DNA of 64,000 nt, taken from NCBI RefSeq assembly GCF_023283945.1, contig NZ_JAKIKW010000011.1, forward strand, positions 62,001-126,000, written 5' to 3'. This document shows, piece by piece, positions 26,209-34,417 of the stretch (positions are counted from its first letter, which is position 1; each line of letters opens with the position of its first letter). The notes beneath the pieces were generated by a model that did not search any database, was not told the origin of the DNA, and saw nothing but the letters and a program-made list of their open reading frames with translations. The DNA is from Shewanella gelidimarina. GTDB taxonomy: Bacteria; Pseudomonadota; Gammaproteobacteria; Enterobacterales; Shewanellaceae. Both the position numbers and the translations under genes were made by a program.

Positions 26209-26817
26209 ATGAACAAAATGACCATAACAACACCAATACTTTCAGCATTGCTATTGTGCACCGTGACACTTTTTAGCTCGTTAACCTATGCTCACCATGT
26301 GCTTGGTCGCCCCTCATATAGTCTCAACGAAGACTCTAACACTCCGCCCAGCATGGCGATCGAGACACAGATCGGCGAATATTTTGTCACTTATATGGTG
26401 TTTCCCGCCTTCCCTAAACCGAATGAACCAGGCCGAGTGAATATATACGCAACACGCATAGATAATGGTGCAATGCTCGACCAAGCGATCACATTTACCG
26501 TGCGTGATGACACCTTTTGGGGTGAGAGTATCGGCGGCGCGACTGAACCAGAGGTGATTGGTCAGCAGCATATTGATGATGGTGTTTATCGCCAAGGTTT
26601 TCTCTTTAAAAGTCGAGGCAGTTATATCATTCGCGCCTATTTTGAAAAAAATGGCGAGCCCTACGAACTCGACTTTCCTCTGCAAGTCGGCGCTGCAAGC
26701 CCAGTAGGGCCTATTGGTGCTGCCGTGGGCTTTATCTTCTTCCTGCTACTGATGATCAATATCGTGCAACGAAAGCGTATTGCTCGCACTAAAATTCAAC
26801 AGGGGCACACAGCATGA
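26209..26817 (+). CDS. Membrane-anchored periplasmic protein, FixH/YtkA-like beta-sandwich
   Basis: A 202-residue protein with a signal peptide (cleavage near LTYAHH), a periplasmic beta-rich domain (HHVLGRPSYSLNEDSN, YFVTYMVFPAFP, GVYRQGFLFKSRGSYIIRAY) and one C-terminal helix (about residues 171-190) with a basic cytosolic end. The fold pattern recalls FixH and YtkA domains, which are associated with copper handling or oxidase assembly. The mature N-terminus begins with two histidines, as metal-binding proteins often do. Its stop overlaps the next start. The role in the operon is unknown; assembly or metal delivery is a guess. Confidence 0.8.
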   Translation: MNKMTITTPILSALLLCTVTLFSSLTYAHHVLGRPSYSLNEDSNTPPSMAIETQIGEYFVTYMVFPAFPKPNEPGRVNIYATRIDNGAMLDQAITFTVRDDTFWGESIGGATEPEVIGQQHIDDGVYRQGFLFKSRGSYIIRAYFEKNGEPYELDFPLQVGAASPVGPIGAAVGFIFFLLLMINIVQRKRIARTKIQQGHTA

Positions 26818-28355
26818 TAATGACCCACCCCGGACTTCCTCTCTATTGGGCTTATGCTATCGGCATGATGATGCTATTGCTAGGGGGGCTCACCATGGCT
26901 CTCAAACCCGCTAAGCACAGCACGAGCCGCACTATCTCGTTGGCCAAACTGCCCCTCTTGGGTGGCCTGTTTCGCTTCCTTGTAAAATACACTTGGCCAC
27001 TATTGCTACTCAAAGTTGTATTTTCTGCGTTATTTATCACAGTGATCACTGCGGGCTTATGGGGCACCCCCATTGTTGAACGTAATTTGGCCACCACTCT
27101 CACTTGGAACCTGTGGTGGACAGGGATTATTATCGCTATCGTGTTTAGCGGCTCGGCTTGGTGCGCAGTGTGTCCTTGGGACAATATCGCCAGCTGGTTG
27201 GTTAATCACAGCATCTGGCGCCGCTCAAATTCAAACAGTCGACTGCAACTTAAACTGCCCAATAGTTTACGCAGCCTATGGCCCGCTAGCCTGCTATTTA
27301 TTGGCTTTACCTGGTTAGAACTGGGTATCGGGATTGTGGCCAGCCCTTACGCCACTGCGATGCTGGCTCTGTTGATGCTGATTCTAGCCACAACCACATT
27401 GGCATTGTTTGAGGATAAGGCTTTCTGCCGCTACATCTGCCCAGTAGGAAGAACCGTTGGCGCATACTCACAACTCTCCCCCATTGCCCTGAGACCTATC
27501 GACAGTGAAATCTGCCGTAAGTGTAAAACCTTGGAATGTTTCCATGGCAGTGACAACATCGCCCCCTGCCCAACTAAGATAGTGATGGGAAGATTGCAGG
27601 AAAACACCTACTGCACCTCCTGCGGTAACTGCACTCAAAGCTGCCCCTCAAGTAATGTCAGTTGGCAGCTAAGATCCCCAAGCAGTGAAGCCATAAAAGA
27701 GGCTAAACCTCATCTAGATGAAGCCTTTTTCCTACTGATTTTATTATCTCTGACCCTGTTTCATGGCTTAACCATGCTCGACTACTGGGAGGGCTATTTA
27801 AGCACAATGGCGCAGATGATTAATGACAGTGGTCAGCTTATTATCAGCTTCTCTATCGGCTTGGCGGTCACCTTAATGCTGCCTATTTTTATCTATTGTC
27901 TCGCCCTTGGTTTAACCCAAGGCTTACTGAAAAAACACCTTAAAGAGTTAGTGACAACACCCAGCTTTAGCAAGCTATTTTCTGGCTTTTCTTTTGTCTC
28001 ATTGCCACTGGCATTTAGCTATCACATTGCTCACAACCTCACCCACTTTGTCCGTGAGAGCAGCGACTGGATATCACTGCTCGCCAATCCGCTAGGCACC
28101 GGGGCAGAACCGTTGAGCATGATGGAAAAGCATATGCGTCATATGGAGATGATGGTTTCTGAAAATACCCTATTTGTTATGCAGGGCGCTGTGATTGCAA
28201 TGGGGTTTATTATCGCGATGCTGGTGATCCGCCATAGAGGGCAACGCTTATTTGCCGCTCAAGGCATCGCATTACTGCCGATGATCTTATTCGCCGCATT
28301 GGTCACTGGGTTTAATCTGTGGATGCTAGTGCAACCGATGACGATGAGAATGTAA
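26814..28355 (+). CDS. Large membrane polyferredoxin (NapH/NosR/CcoG family)
   Basis: A 513-residue protein with about ten hydrophobic segments. It has the paired cytoplasmic motifs CAVCPWD and CRYICPVGR, then CRKCKTLEC and CTSCGNCTQSCP clusters. The NapH core occupies roughly residues 50-290. The C-terminal 220 residues form extra helices with histidines in SYHIAHNLTHF and MEKHMRHMEMM that could bind haem b or metal. This is the second NapH-type protein of the operon, so quinol oxidation is duplicated or one copy feeds a different step. It is neither standard NapH nor NosR (no FMN domain). Confidence 0.82.
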   Translation: MIMTHPGLPLYWAYAIGMMMLLLGGLTMALKPAKHSTSRTISLAKLPLLGGLFRFLVKYTWPLLLLKVVFSALFITVITAGLWGTPIVERNLATTLTWNLWWTGIIIAIVFSGSAWCAVCPWDNIASWLVNHSIWRRSNSNSRLQLKLPNSLRSLWPASLLFIGFTWLELGIGIVASPYATAMLALLMLILATTTLALFEDKAFCRYICPVGRTVGAYSQLSPIALRPIDSEICRKCKTLECFHGSDNIAPCPTKIVMGRLQENTYCTSCGNCTQSCPSSNVSWQLRSPSSEAIKEAKPHLDEAFFLLILLSLTLFHGLTMLDYWEGYLSTMAQMINDSGQLIISFSIGLAVTLMLPIFIYCLALGLTQGLLKKHLKELVTTPSFSKLFSGFSFVSLPLAFSYHIAHNLTHFVRESSDWISLLANPLGTGAEPLSMMEKHMRHMEMMVSENTLFVMQGAVIAMGFIIAMLVIRHRGQRLFAAQGIALLPMILFAALVTGFNLWMLVQPMTMRM

Positions 28356-28358
28356 CTT

Positions 28359-29066
28359 ATGAGTGAGCAGAGCAAACAGCCGTTAATGGATCGTCGCCGC
28401 TTTTTTAAATCTAGCTTTAGCAAGATAGCTGATATCGGTTCTGCCCATGCCCAGAAAAAAGCAGAGCAAAATGCCAAGGGATGGATCCGCCCACCTTTCG
28501 CCATCAATGAACTCGACTTCCTGCTCAACTGTAGCCGCTGTGGCGAGTGTATTGATGCTTGCCCGCAGCAGGTTATTTTTAAGCTGCCACTTCATAGCGG
28601 CGCAACCGCGATGTCGACTCCTGCGATGGATATTCCCAATAAGGCCTGCGAGCTCTGTAGTGGCTGGCCTTGTGTGACCGCCTGTAAAGATAAGGCTCTG
28701 GCATTTCCAGCGGCCTCACAGCAGAGTCAACAGCAGCAGGAACAAGGGCTACAGCAACAAACGCAAGTCGACGCCGAGACACTTATCGACCGATATCCAA
28801 CAGCAAACGAATGTCCGCCGATGGCATCGGCAATAATTAACACCAGCCAATGTATGCCCTACTCTGGGCCAGAATGTGGCGCATGTCACGGCAGCTGCCC
28901 CATAGAAGAAACCTTAACCTGGCACAATGAGCAACCCAGCATCAACGTGGATACCTGCATAGGTTGCGGTCAATGTGTTCAAGCCTGTATCACCGAGCCT
29001 AAAGCGATTGAGATTAGCTATTTTGCCCCTTTAGATGAGCAAACAACTCATGAAGATAACCAATGA
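28359..29066 (+). CDS. NapF/NapG-like ferredoxin with glutamine-rich insertion
   Basis: A 235-residue iron-sulfur protein with four cysteine groups: CSRCGECIDACP, CELCSGWPCVTACK, CMPYSGPECGACHGSCP and CIGCGQCVQAC. The N-terminus holds DRRRFFKSSF, a twin-arginine-like motif without a clear hydrophobic stretch after it, so export is uncertain; NapF-type cytoplasmic maturation of the molybdoenzyme is a reasonable alternative. A glutamine-rich linker (QQSQQQQEQGLQQQTQ) between clusters two and three is unusual. Its stop overlaps the start of the NapC-like gene. Confidence 0.85.
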   Translation: MSEQSKQPLMDRRRFFKSSFSKIADIGSAHAQKKAEQNAKGWIRPPFAINELDFLLNCSRCGECIDACPQQVIFKLPLHSGATAMSTPAMDIPNKACELCSGWPCVTACKDKALAFPAASQQSQQQQEQGLQQQTQVDAETLIDRYPTANECPPMASAIINTSQCMPYSGPECGACHGSCPIEETLTWHNEQPSINVDTCIGCGQCVQACITEPKAIEISYFAPLDEQTTHEDNQ

Positions 29067-29743
29067 AAATAGTGAACCTGTGTCATCAGTGGCTTAATCA
29101 CAAGGTGATTCTAGGGTGTACCTTAAGCGCTGCGATGGTCTTTATGGCGGTAGGAATACTATTTTGGGGCGCATTTAATACCGCACTAGAACAGACCAAC
29201 GAGATGAGTTTCTGTATTAGCTGCCACGAGATGGAGGACAATGTCTATCCTGAGTATCTACAAACAGTGCACTATAAAAATCGTACTGGTGTCAGAGCGA
29301 CCTGCCCAGATTGTCATGTACCCAAAGAGTGGCAACATATGATAGTCAGAAAAATTCAGGCCAGTAGGGAGCTATTTCATAAACTCATCGGCTCGATTGA
29401 TACTGCAGAAAAATTTAAACGAAAGCGTATCCAGCTGGCCAAGCACGTATGGCAAAGTATGCAGCAAACCGATTCTAGAGAATGTCGAAACTGCCATAAC
29501 TTTGATGCCATGGATATCACCGCTCAACAAAGCCGCAGCGGCCTAGTTCATGAGCATGCACAACAACGACAAAAGACCTGCATTGATTGCCATAAGGGCA
29601 TTGCCCATCAACTGCCTGAAGGCGTTGTCCCCTACAAAGGCGGCAGTGATGAGGACCATCATTACTACGAAAATCAGCAACTGCCCTGTTACCGATGCCA
29701 TCAAGATATGCCAAAGGTCGAGGAGCAAGATTGGGGGTTTTAA
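29063..29743 (+). CDS. NapC/NirT-type membrane cytochrome c with a fifth haem motif
   Basis: A 226-residue quinol-oxidising cytochrome with one N-terminal membrane helix (about residues 14-36) and five CXXCH motifs: CISCH, CPDCH, CRNCH, CIDCH and a last CYRCH only 15 residues from the end. NapC, NirT and CymA have four. TorC has a fifth haem but in a separate large domain, which is absent here. It would take electrons from menaquinol and pass them to the dihaem cytochrome or the molybdoenzyme. It is the last gene of the operon. Confidence 0.9.
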   Translation: MKIVNLCHQWLNHKVILGCTLSAAMVFMAVGILFWGAFNTALEQTNEMSFCISCHEMEDNVYPEYLQTVHYKNRTGVRATCPDCHVPKEWQHMIVRKIQASRELFHKLIGSIDTAEKFKRKRIQLAKHVWQSMQQTDSRECRNCHNFDAMDITAQQSRSGLVHEHAQQRQKTCIDCHKGIAHQLPEGVVPYKGGSDEDHHYYENQQLPCYRCHQDMPKVEEQDWGF

Positions 29744-29810
29744 GCTCCCTTATTGTCGGCAGATAATTGAATAAGGTCCACCTCTGAGTTTGGTAAGCTA
29801 GTTCATGAAA

Positions 29811-29830
29811 TTAGGGTCAGAGTAAAATTT
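29811..29830. repeat. REP-like fragment
   Basis: TTAGGGTCAGAGTAAAATTT resembles short palindromic-repeat ends that I recall next to REP-associated transposases in marine gammaproteobacteria. No transposase is present and no second copy was seen in the window, so this is a possible remnant only. Confidence 0.3.
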
Positions 29831-29840
29831 AACTGAAAAG

Positions 29841-29875
29841 AATGCCTTGTTCCATTTCTAGAACAAGGCATTTTT
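29841..29875. terminator. Terminator between converging genes
   Basis: Stem AATGCCTTGTTC / GAACAAGGCATT with T-runs on both strands. It can end both the respiratory operon and the DUF1704 gene. Confidence 0.88.
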
Positions 29876-29893
29876 ATGGGTATAACACGACAA

Positions 29894-31891
29894 TTAACGA
29901 ATAGCTGATACCAGATAATCGATGACAGCAGTATCCGCTGTCACCGTATGCCGTAACGCAAACAGCGGCACGGGCTTTTCAAGCATATTGCGCTCGACCA
30001 TCTCACTAATAATCGGTAAGTCGAGTAAGCCCGCTTTCCCCACCAGTAGGTTATCCAGCGGCATTGTTTTACTCAGTTCCACAATATCTCGAAAGCCTTT
30101 TAGATACAGGAAGTCTTTAGTAAAGCCACCGCCTCGATACACCCGAGTGGTTAAGGTGAATGCCTGCTCTGTTGTTTGAGCATATTCACGCATGAGTGTT
30201 TGGAACGTCATTGAAAAGTCACGCTGAGACAGCATCAAATTAACCGCAATCACCCGCAATGCTAGGATTTTTAACCGGTTTAAAGTTAAGTTTCCTGAAC
30301 AATACTCACTGTATATCGCCACGCCTTCTTGGGTATGGGTATTACCGACTAAGCCAAGCGACAAAACGCGCAGCGGCTGCCGTCTGGCATTCACCGTCGT
30401 CAACATATGCACCCCAAGCTCATGGTATGCAAATGCGATTAACTCTTTAGCGCTGAACATGGCATCTTTATTGATTAACAAACTGCCCTTTTCATTATTA
30501 ACCATCGCCTTGGCAACCAAGCGAGAGGATTTTTCGACCTTACATTTGAGCCCCCACTCATCCGCCTGCTTTTGGAATGACTTAACTGCATGGTCGGCAT
30601 CAAATATCGGCAGCTCATCTTCAGCTTCAATGGCTGGCGCACGTAATAAGAACTGAGCATTTGCGATGTCATCTTTATCTGGCTGACCATAATATTTAAG
30701 CGAGTTATAAACAAAGTCATCAGTGCCAATGGAGCACAGCAGATCAATCTTGGTCGCTAAGTTATCAATCACATGCCGATAAAGTTGTTGAATGTCGGCA
30801 TCCATGACGCTTTCAACCGGTAACTTATACAGCTGTTCCCTAAACTGATACGGGTTCAAATTCAGCTGTTTGTAGTTAAACTCAGGCGCAACTGCGCCTT
30901 TACGGGCTAAAAACTTTTTACGCTCGCTAGCGATATTAATCGGATTAATATATTTAAGCGTGGCGACGTTATTGGCCAACTTAAACAAGCTCTTGTCGAG
31001 CGATAACAGTTCTGGCGGTAACGTCGACGATAATAGGTCAATGTTCCTGACAGACTTACGCTTGCCAAAGCGGCGCATAAAATACGCTGCTGTTTCTGAA
31101 ATTGCTTGTTTGACGCCCGCTTTTAACTCCTCTAACACCAAGGGGTACAACTCGCCCGTGGTTTCGTCCATAAACACCTTTTTCACTTCCACGGGCAACA
31201 CTAAGGTATTGTCGAAGTGAGCGTTAATATGAGCAATTAGATAGCCACGGCCTTGAAATACTTCATCGGTTGCAGCACGTACATCAAGGTTTGGTAGCGC
31301 AATTTGGTTCAGCTGTTTTTCAAAAAATTGACAGGTCTCACCCCAACGCTCGATATCAATTTGACTGGTGCCAATATTAAACGTTGGCGTATTTGCCTCA
31401 ATGCGTTGATGGTTGTATGAGTGCACATCAAACACAATACTGTTTTTAAACTGCTTTTCTAAGCGAGCAACCAGTGCCTCGAGCACATTGTAAAAAGACT
31501 GATGCTTAGCATGGCTTTCACCGCGCTGCTTTGGCGTTAACGGCTTTTGCCAAACTTGCTTGTCCCACGCCGTTTTAAAATAGGTCGACAACGCTTTAGG
31601 GCGGTTTAAGTCATATTCAAAACGTGAATCGTTACCAATCAATACGATTGGAAAAGATGACAATAGTTCATCAGTGTATGGATCTTCCTCATAGAAGCGT
31701 TCCGGCTTAGTCAGTAAGAAGCTTTTCTTTAAATCCGCTCGCAAGCGATGGCCATTATGAATAGCGGTGCACACGACTGGCGAGTACTCATCAATCTTAA
31801 CGATAAAGGACCCCTCATCAACCTCGGCTTGAAAGCATTCGCCTTTATTGATTAATCCAATACACTCTTTTTCAGTTAATGTGAGCATCAT
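29894..31891 (-). CDS. N-formylglutamate amidohydrolase domain fused to DUF1704 metallopeptidase (QEGLA protein)
   Basis: A 665-residue two-domain protein. Residues about 20-290 match N-formylglutamate amidohydrolases (DLNRP, IVFDVHSYN, VFQGRGYLIAHI). Residues about 300-660 are DUF1704, named in bacteria for the QEGLA motif, here TQEGVAIYSEY near residue 518, with the metal motif HELGVH near 488. DUF1704 is the domain of the eukaryotic tubulin tyrosine carboxypeptidase MATCAP, so it probably removes a C-terminal residue from a protein or peptide. It overlaps the ATP-grasp gene by 20 bp. The bacterial substrate is unknown. Confidence 0.87.
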   Translation of the reverse strand: MMLTLTEKECIGLINKGECFQAEVDEGSFIVKIDEYSPVVCTAIHNGHRLRADLKKSFLLTKPERFYEEDPYTDELLSSFPIVLIGNDSRFEYDLNRPKALSTYFKTAWDKQVWQKPLTPKQRGESHAKHQSFYNVLEALVARLEKQFKNSIVFDVHSYNHQRIEANTPTFNIGTSQIDIERWGETCQFFEKQLNQIALPNLDVRAATDEVFQGRGYLIAHINAHFDNTLVLPVEVKKVFMDETTGELYPLVLEELKAGVKQAISETAAYFMRRFGKRKSVRNIDLLSSTLPPELLSLDKSLFKLANNVATLKYINPINIASERKKFLARKGAVAPEFNYKQLNLNPYQFREQLYKLPVESVMDADIQQLYRHVIDNLATKIDLLCSIGTDDFVYNSLKYYGQPDKDDIANAQFLLRAPAIEAEDELPIFDADHAVKSFQKQADEWGLKCKVEKSSRLVAKAMVNNEKGSLLINKDAMFSAKELIAFAYHELGVHMLTTVNARRQPLRVLSLGLVGNTHTQEGVAIYSEYCSGNLTLNRLKILALRVIAVNLMLSQRDFSMTFQTLMREYAQTTEQAFTLTTRVYRGGGFTKDFLYLKGFRDIVELSKTMPLDNLLVGKAGLLDLPIISEMVERNMLEKPVPLFALRHTVTADTAVIDYLVSAIR

Positions 31892-32909
31892 CGATCGCCT
31901 TTCTAAACGCTGTTTTTCTGATGTTTAACGCTTCTTTGGCATTGACTACACTTTCAACAAAATCAATGACTTTCTTTTGAAGCTTAACGTTGTTCAACTT
32001 GTTGATGCGCATAATGCCACCTGGACTTTGCACGTTAACTTCAATCAACTTTTCATTGATCACGTCAATACCAACAAAGAACAAACCATCACGCACCAGC
32101 TTAGGGCCAATGTGCTTACATAAGGCTTTCTCTTTTTTGGTCAGCGTATGCTTGACCACACTGCCACCAGCATGAACATTTGAGCGCACTTCGCCACTGG
32201 CTGGGATGCGCTTCATGGCACCAATAGGCTCACCGTTTAGCATCAAAATACGCACATCGCCTTGCTCTGCACCTTCGACATACTCTTGCAAAATAACGTA
32301 GTTGCCGCCCTTGCCGCTGTTGATGTAGAACTCTAGTAACGAGTGAAAACTCTTTTGCGCTGCTTTCTCAACCAGAATGACCCCTTGGCCGCCATAACCA
32401 TCAAGCGGCTTCATGATCATCTTGTCTGTTTTAGACTCTCGCAAGACTTCCTCAAGATAGTCAGGTGTTTTTGACACATGCGTCACCGGAATAAATTGAT
32501 TAGTCGGGTCGTCAAACGAAGCCGTATAAAGCTTATTGTTAGCGATGCGAAGACCATCGATATCGTTCATGATGAATACATCATCACGCACTGAATCGAG
32601 GAAGTTGAGCGCTATCGTGTCCATCGGCGGATTGGCACGCATAATAATGCTGTCAAAGCCCGCTAGCGGTAATCGCAGCGGTTTAAACTGCGCTTTTTTA
32701 TAAAACGAAACAATGTTGTTGGGTGTCTCTTGCTCTTTGCTAAACACTCGACAAAACGCGCTCGCTTCTGAATCACGCATGGTTAAGTTACTAGTGGTAG
32801 CAAGCGCCACGGTATGACCTCTCGCAACGCACTCGTGGATCAACCGAATAGTAGAATCAGTTTCTGGTTCGATGCTTTCCCATGGGTACATCAAAAATAA
32901 AATATTCAA
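31872..32909 (-). CDS. GshB-like ATP-grasp ligase
   Basis: A 345-residue ATP-grasp enzyme related to glutathione synthetase: N-terminal substrate domain (MNILFLMYPWESIEPETDS), glycine-rich ATP loop PLDGYGGQGVILVEK, then YVILQEYVEGAEQGDVRIL and VGIDVINEKLIEVNVQSPGG, which carry the nucleotide and magnesium ligands. It should join a carboxylate to an amine using ATP. It is the first gene of a two-gene unit with the DUF1704 fusion, so the substrate is more likely a peptide or protein end than glutathione. A true GshB would not normally sit in this context. Confidence 0.87.
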   Translation of the reverse strand: MNILFLMYPWESIEPETDSTIRLIHECVARGHTVALATTSNLTMRDSEASAFCRVFSKEQETPNNIVSFYKKAQFKPLRLPLAGFDSIIMRANPPMDTIALNFLDSVRDDVFIMNDIDGLRIANNKLYTASFDDPTNQFIPVTHVSKTPDYLEEVLRESKTDKMIMKPLDGYGGQGVILVEKAAQKSFHSLLEFYINSGKGGNYVILQEYVEGAEQGDVRILMLNGEPIGAMKRIPASGEVRSNVHAGGSVVKHTLTKKEKALCKHIGPKLVRDGLFFVGIDVINEKLIEVNVQSPGGIMRINKLNNVKLQKKVIDFVESVVNAKEALNIRKTAFRKAIDDAHIN

Positions 32910-33478
32910 AGGGATCTCTTTAAAAAACGGAATGCTCTAAAGATCTTGGGCCTGTGAGGTGGCTTGGGGAGGTGTAGAGTATTCAAAATAAATAACACAA
33001 CGACTATGGCTACAATCAGCCCTAATCAGACATTGGCAATCTATCTATCAATACAAGTTTGAACTAGATAAGGCGGCGTAATTTACACCTATTTTAAAAA
33101 AATGCAAATAAAAATATGCACTGATATTGAGTTTATTTATGGGGTAATAAATCATCTTCAAAACCCAACAACTATCGCTCTTTAGGTTCGAAGTTCGTTA
33201 ACAACTAAAACCGATTATAATTAGAAGCTTAACTAGTATTACAGTTGATTGAGCACATCCGTTATCAAGTTAATTTATCAGTCAAAATTATCAATAAGGT
33301 GTTCAGTTTTAGCTCTCTAGCAGGCGTCAAAAAAGTGAGAGTTATAACTTAGCAAAAAACGCGTTTCAATAGTTAAGATACTGACGTTGCATGTATCTGA
33401 GCCTGTATCGACATTTCTTTCACAAGCGATTAAATAAACTCATCCCTCTAATATCAGTAGCCTTCCTAAAAAGGCACG
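32910..33478. other. 569-bp AT-rich intergenic region
   Basis: Divergent region between the ATP-grasp gene and the PAP2 gene. No gene, repeat or RNA was recognised; the promoters of both units must lie here. Confidence 0.4.
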
Positions 33479-34243
33479 GTGAAAATAGGTATGGTTCCGA
33501 TGCATAAAACGGTAGATGTTCTGCAACCTTTTTCTCTTGAGCGTCATATCAGCTACCCACTAATGCTATTTCTGTTAGTGGCATCCATTTTCGAATATTT
33601 TCAATTCGATCTTAATATTGCTCAGTATTTTTTTAGCCTAGAAGGCGGCGTTGATAGCTGGCCTTTAAGAGGCCAGTGGTTGAGTGAAAATGTACTGCAT
33701 ACTGGTGGTCGAAACTTAGTTGTCGTATTAGGCACTGCGTTACTGATTTCATTGGGATTAAGCTGTAAAAGCAAACGCTGGAACCAATACAGACGTAACT
33801 TACTCTGCTTAACACTAAGTGTGCTGAGCTCAATATTATTAGTGAAGTTTGCCAAAGAATTCACTCACGTTAGTTGTCCGTGGGATGTGATTCAATTTGG
33901 TGGTCAATTTGCTTATGTACCCATTTTTAGCCCCTTACCTAATGGTGCTGAATTTGGACAATGTTTTCCTGGTGGACACTCAAGTGGTGGCTACGCTTGG
34001 GTTGCGTTGTATTACTTTGCATTGCAGCTCAAACCTAAACTACGCTGGTATGGGTTAGCCTTTGGCATACTCTTGGGCGCAACATTTAGCTTAACTCAAC
34101 AGCTAAGAGGCGCACACTTCTTCTCCCATGGTTTATGGAGTCTGGCCATATCCTGGTTTACCGCCAGCAGCTATTATTATTTCCTATTTGTTAGAGCCAA
34201 AAAACAAAAATGCCTAGTAACACCTGAAATAGCAAATCACTAA
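33479..34243 (+). CDS. PAP2-family membrane phosphatase
   Basis: A 254-residue membrane protein with about six helices and the three PAP2 signature regions: KFAKEFTHVSCPWD, FPGGHSSGGYAW and RGAHFFSHGLWS. The second and third carry the catalytic histidines. The first has lost the usual arginine-proline pair, as in LpxE-like relatives. It would remove phosphate from a lipid such as undecaprenyl pyrophosphate, phosphatidylglycerol phosphate or lipid A in the periplasm. Start is the GTG at 33479; an ATG five codons later is possible. No partner gene suggests which lipid. Confidence 0.85.
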   Translation: MKIGMVPMHKTVDVLQPFSLERHISYPLMLFLLVASIFEYFQFDLNIAQYFFSLEGGVDSWPLRGQWLSENVLHTGGRNLVVVLGTALLISLGLSCKSKRWNQYRRNLLCLTLSVLSSILLVKFAKEFTHVSCPWDVIQFGGQFAYVPIFSPLPNGAEFGQCFPGGHSSGGYAWVALYYFALQLKPKLRWYGLAFGILLGATFSLTQQLRGAHFFSHGLWSLAISWFTASSYYYFLFVRAKKQKCLVTPEIANH

Positions 34244-34351
34244 AGCGACTCCATTAACACTGGACATAAATATATGACTTTAGCGAGATTAGCCTCTATG
34301 CACACCGCCATATAGCATTAACAACATCAAGCTAATTCAAGCCCAAAACCC

Positions 34352-34378
34352 CCAAGGAGCTAGACTCTGGCTCCTTGG
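34352..34378. terminator. Hairpin between converging genes
   Basis: CCAAGGAGC / GCTCCTTGG stem between the PAP2 and PepSY genes; the T-run on either strand is weak. Confidence 0.5.
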
Positions 34379-34417
34379 ATTACCGCCACAATGAATCTAA
34401 CCAATAACGCCACACTG

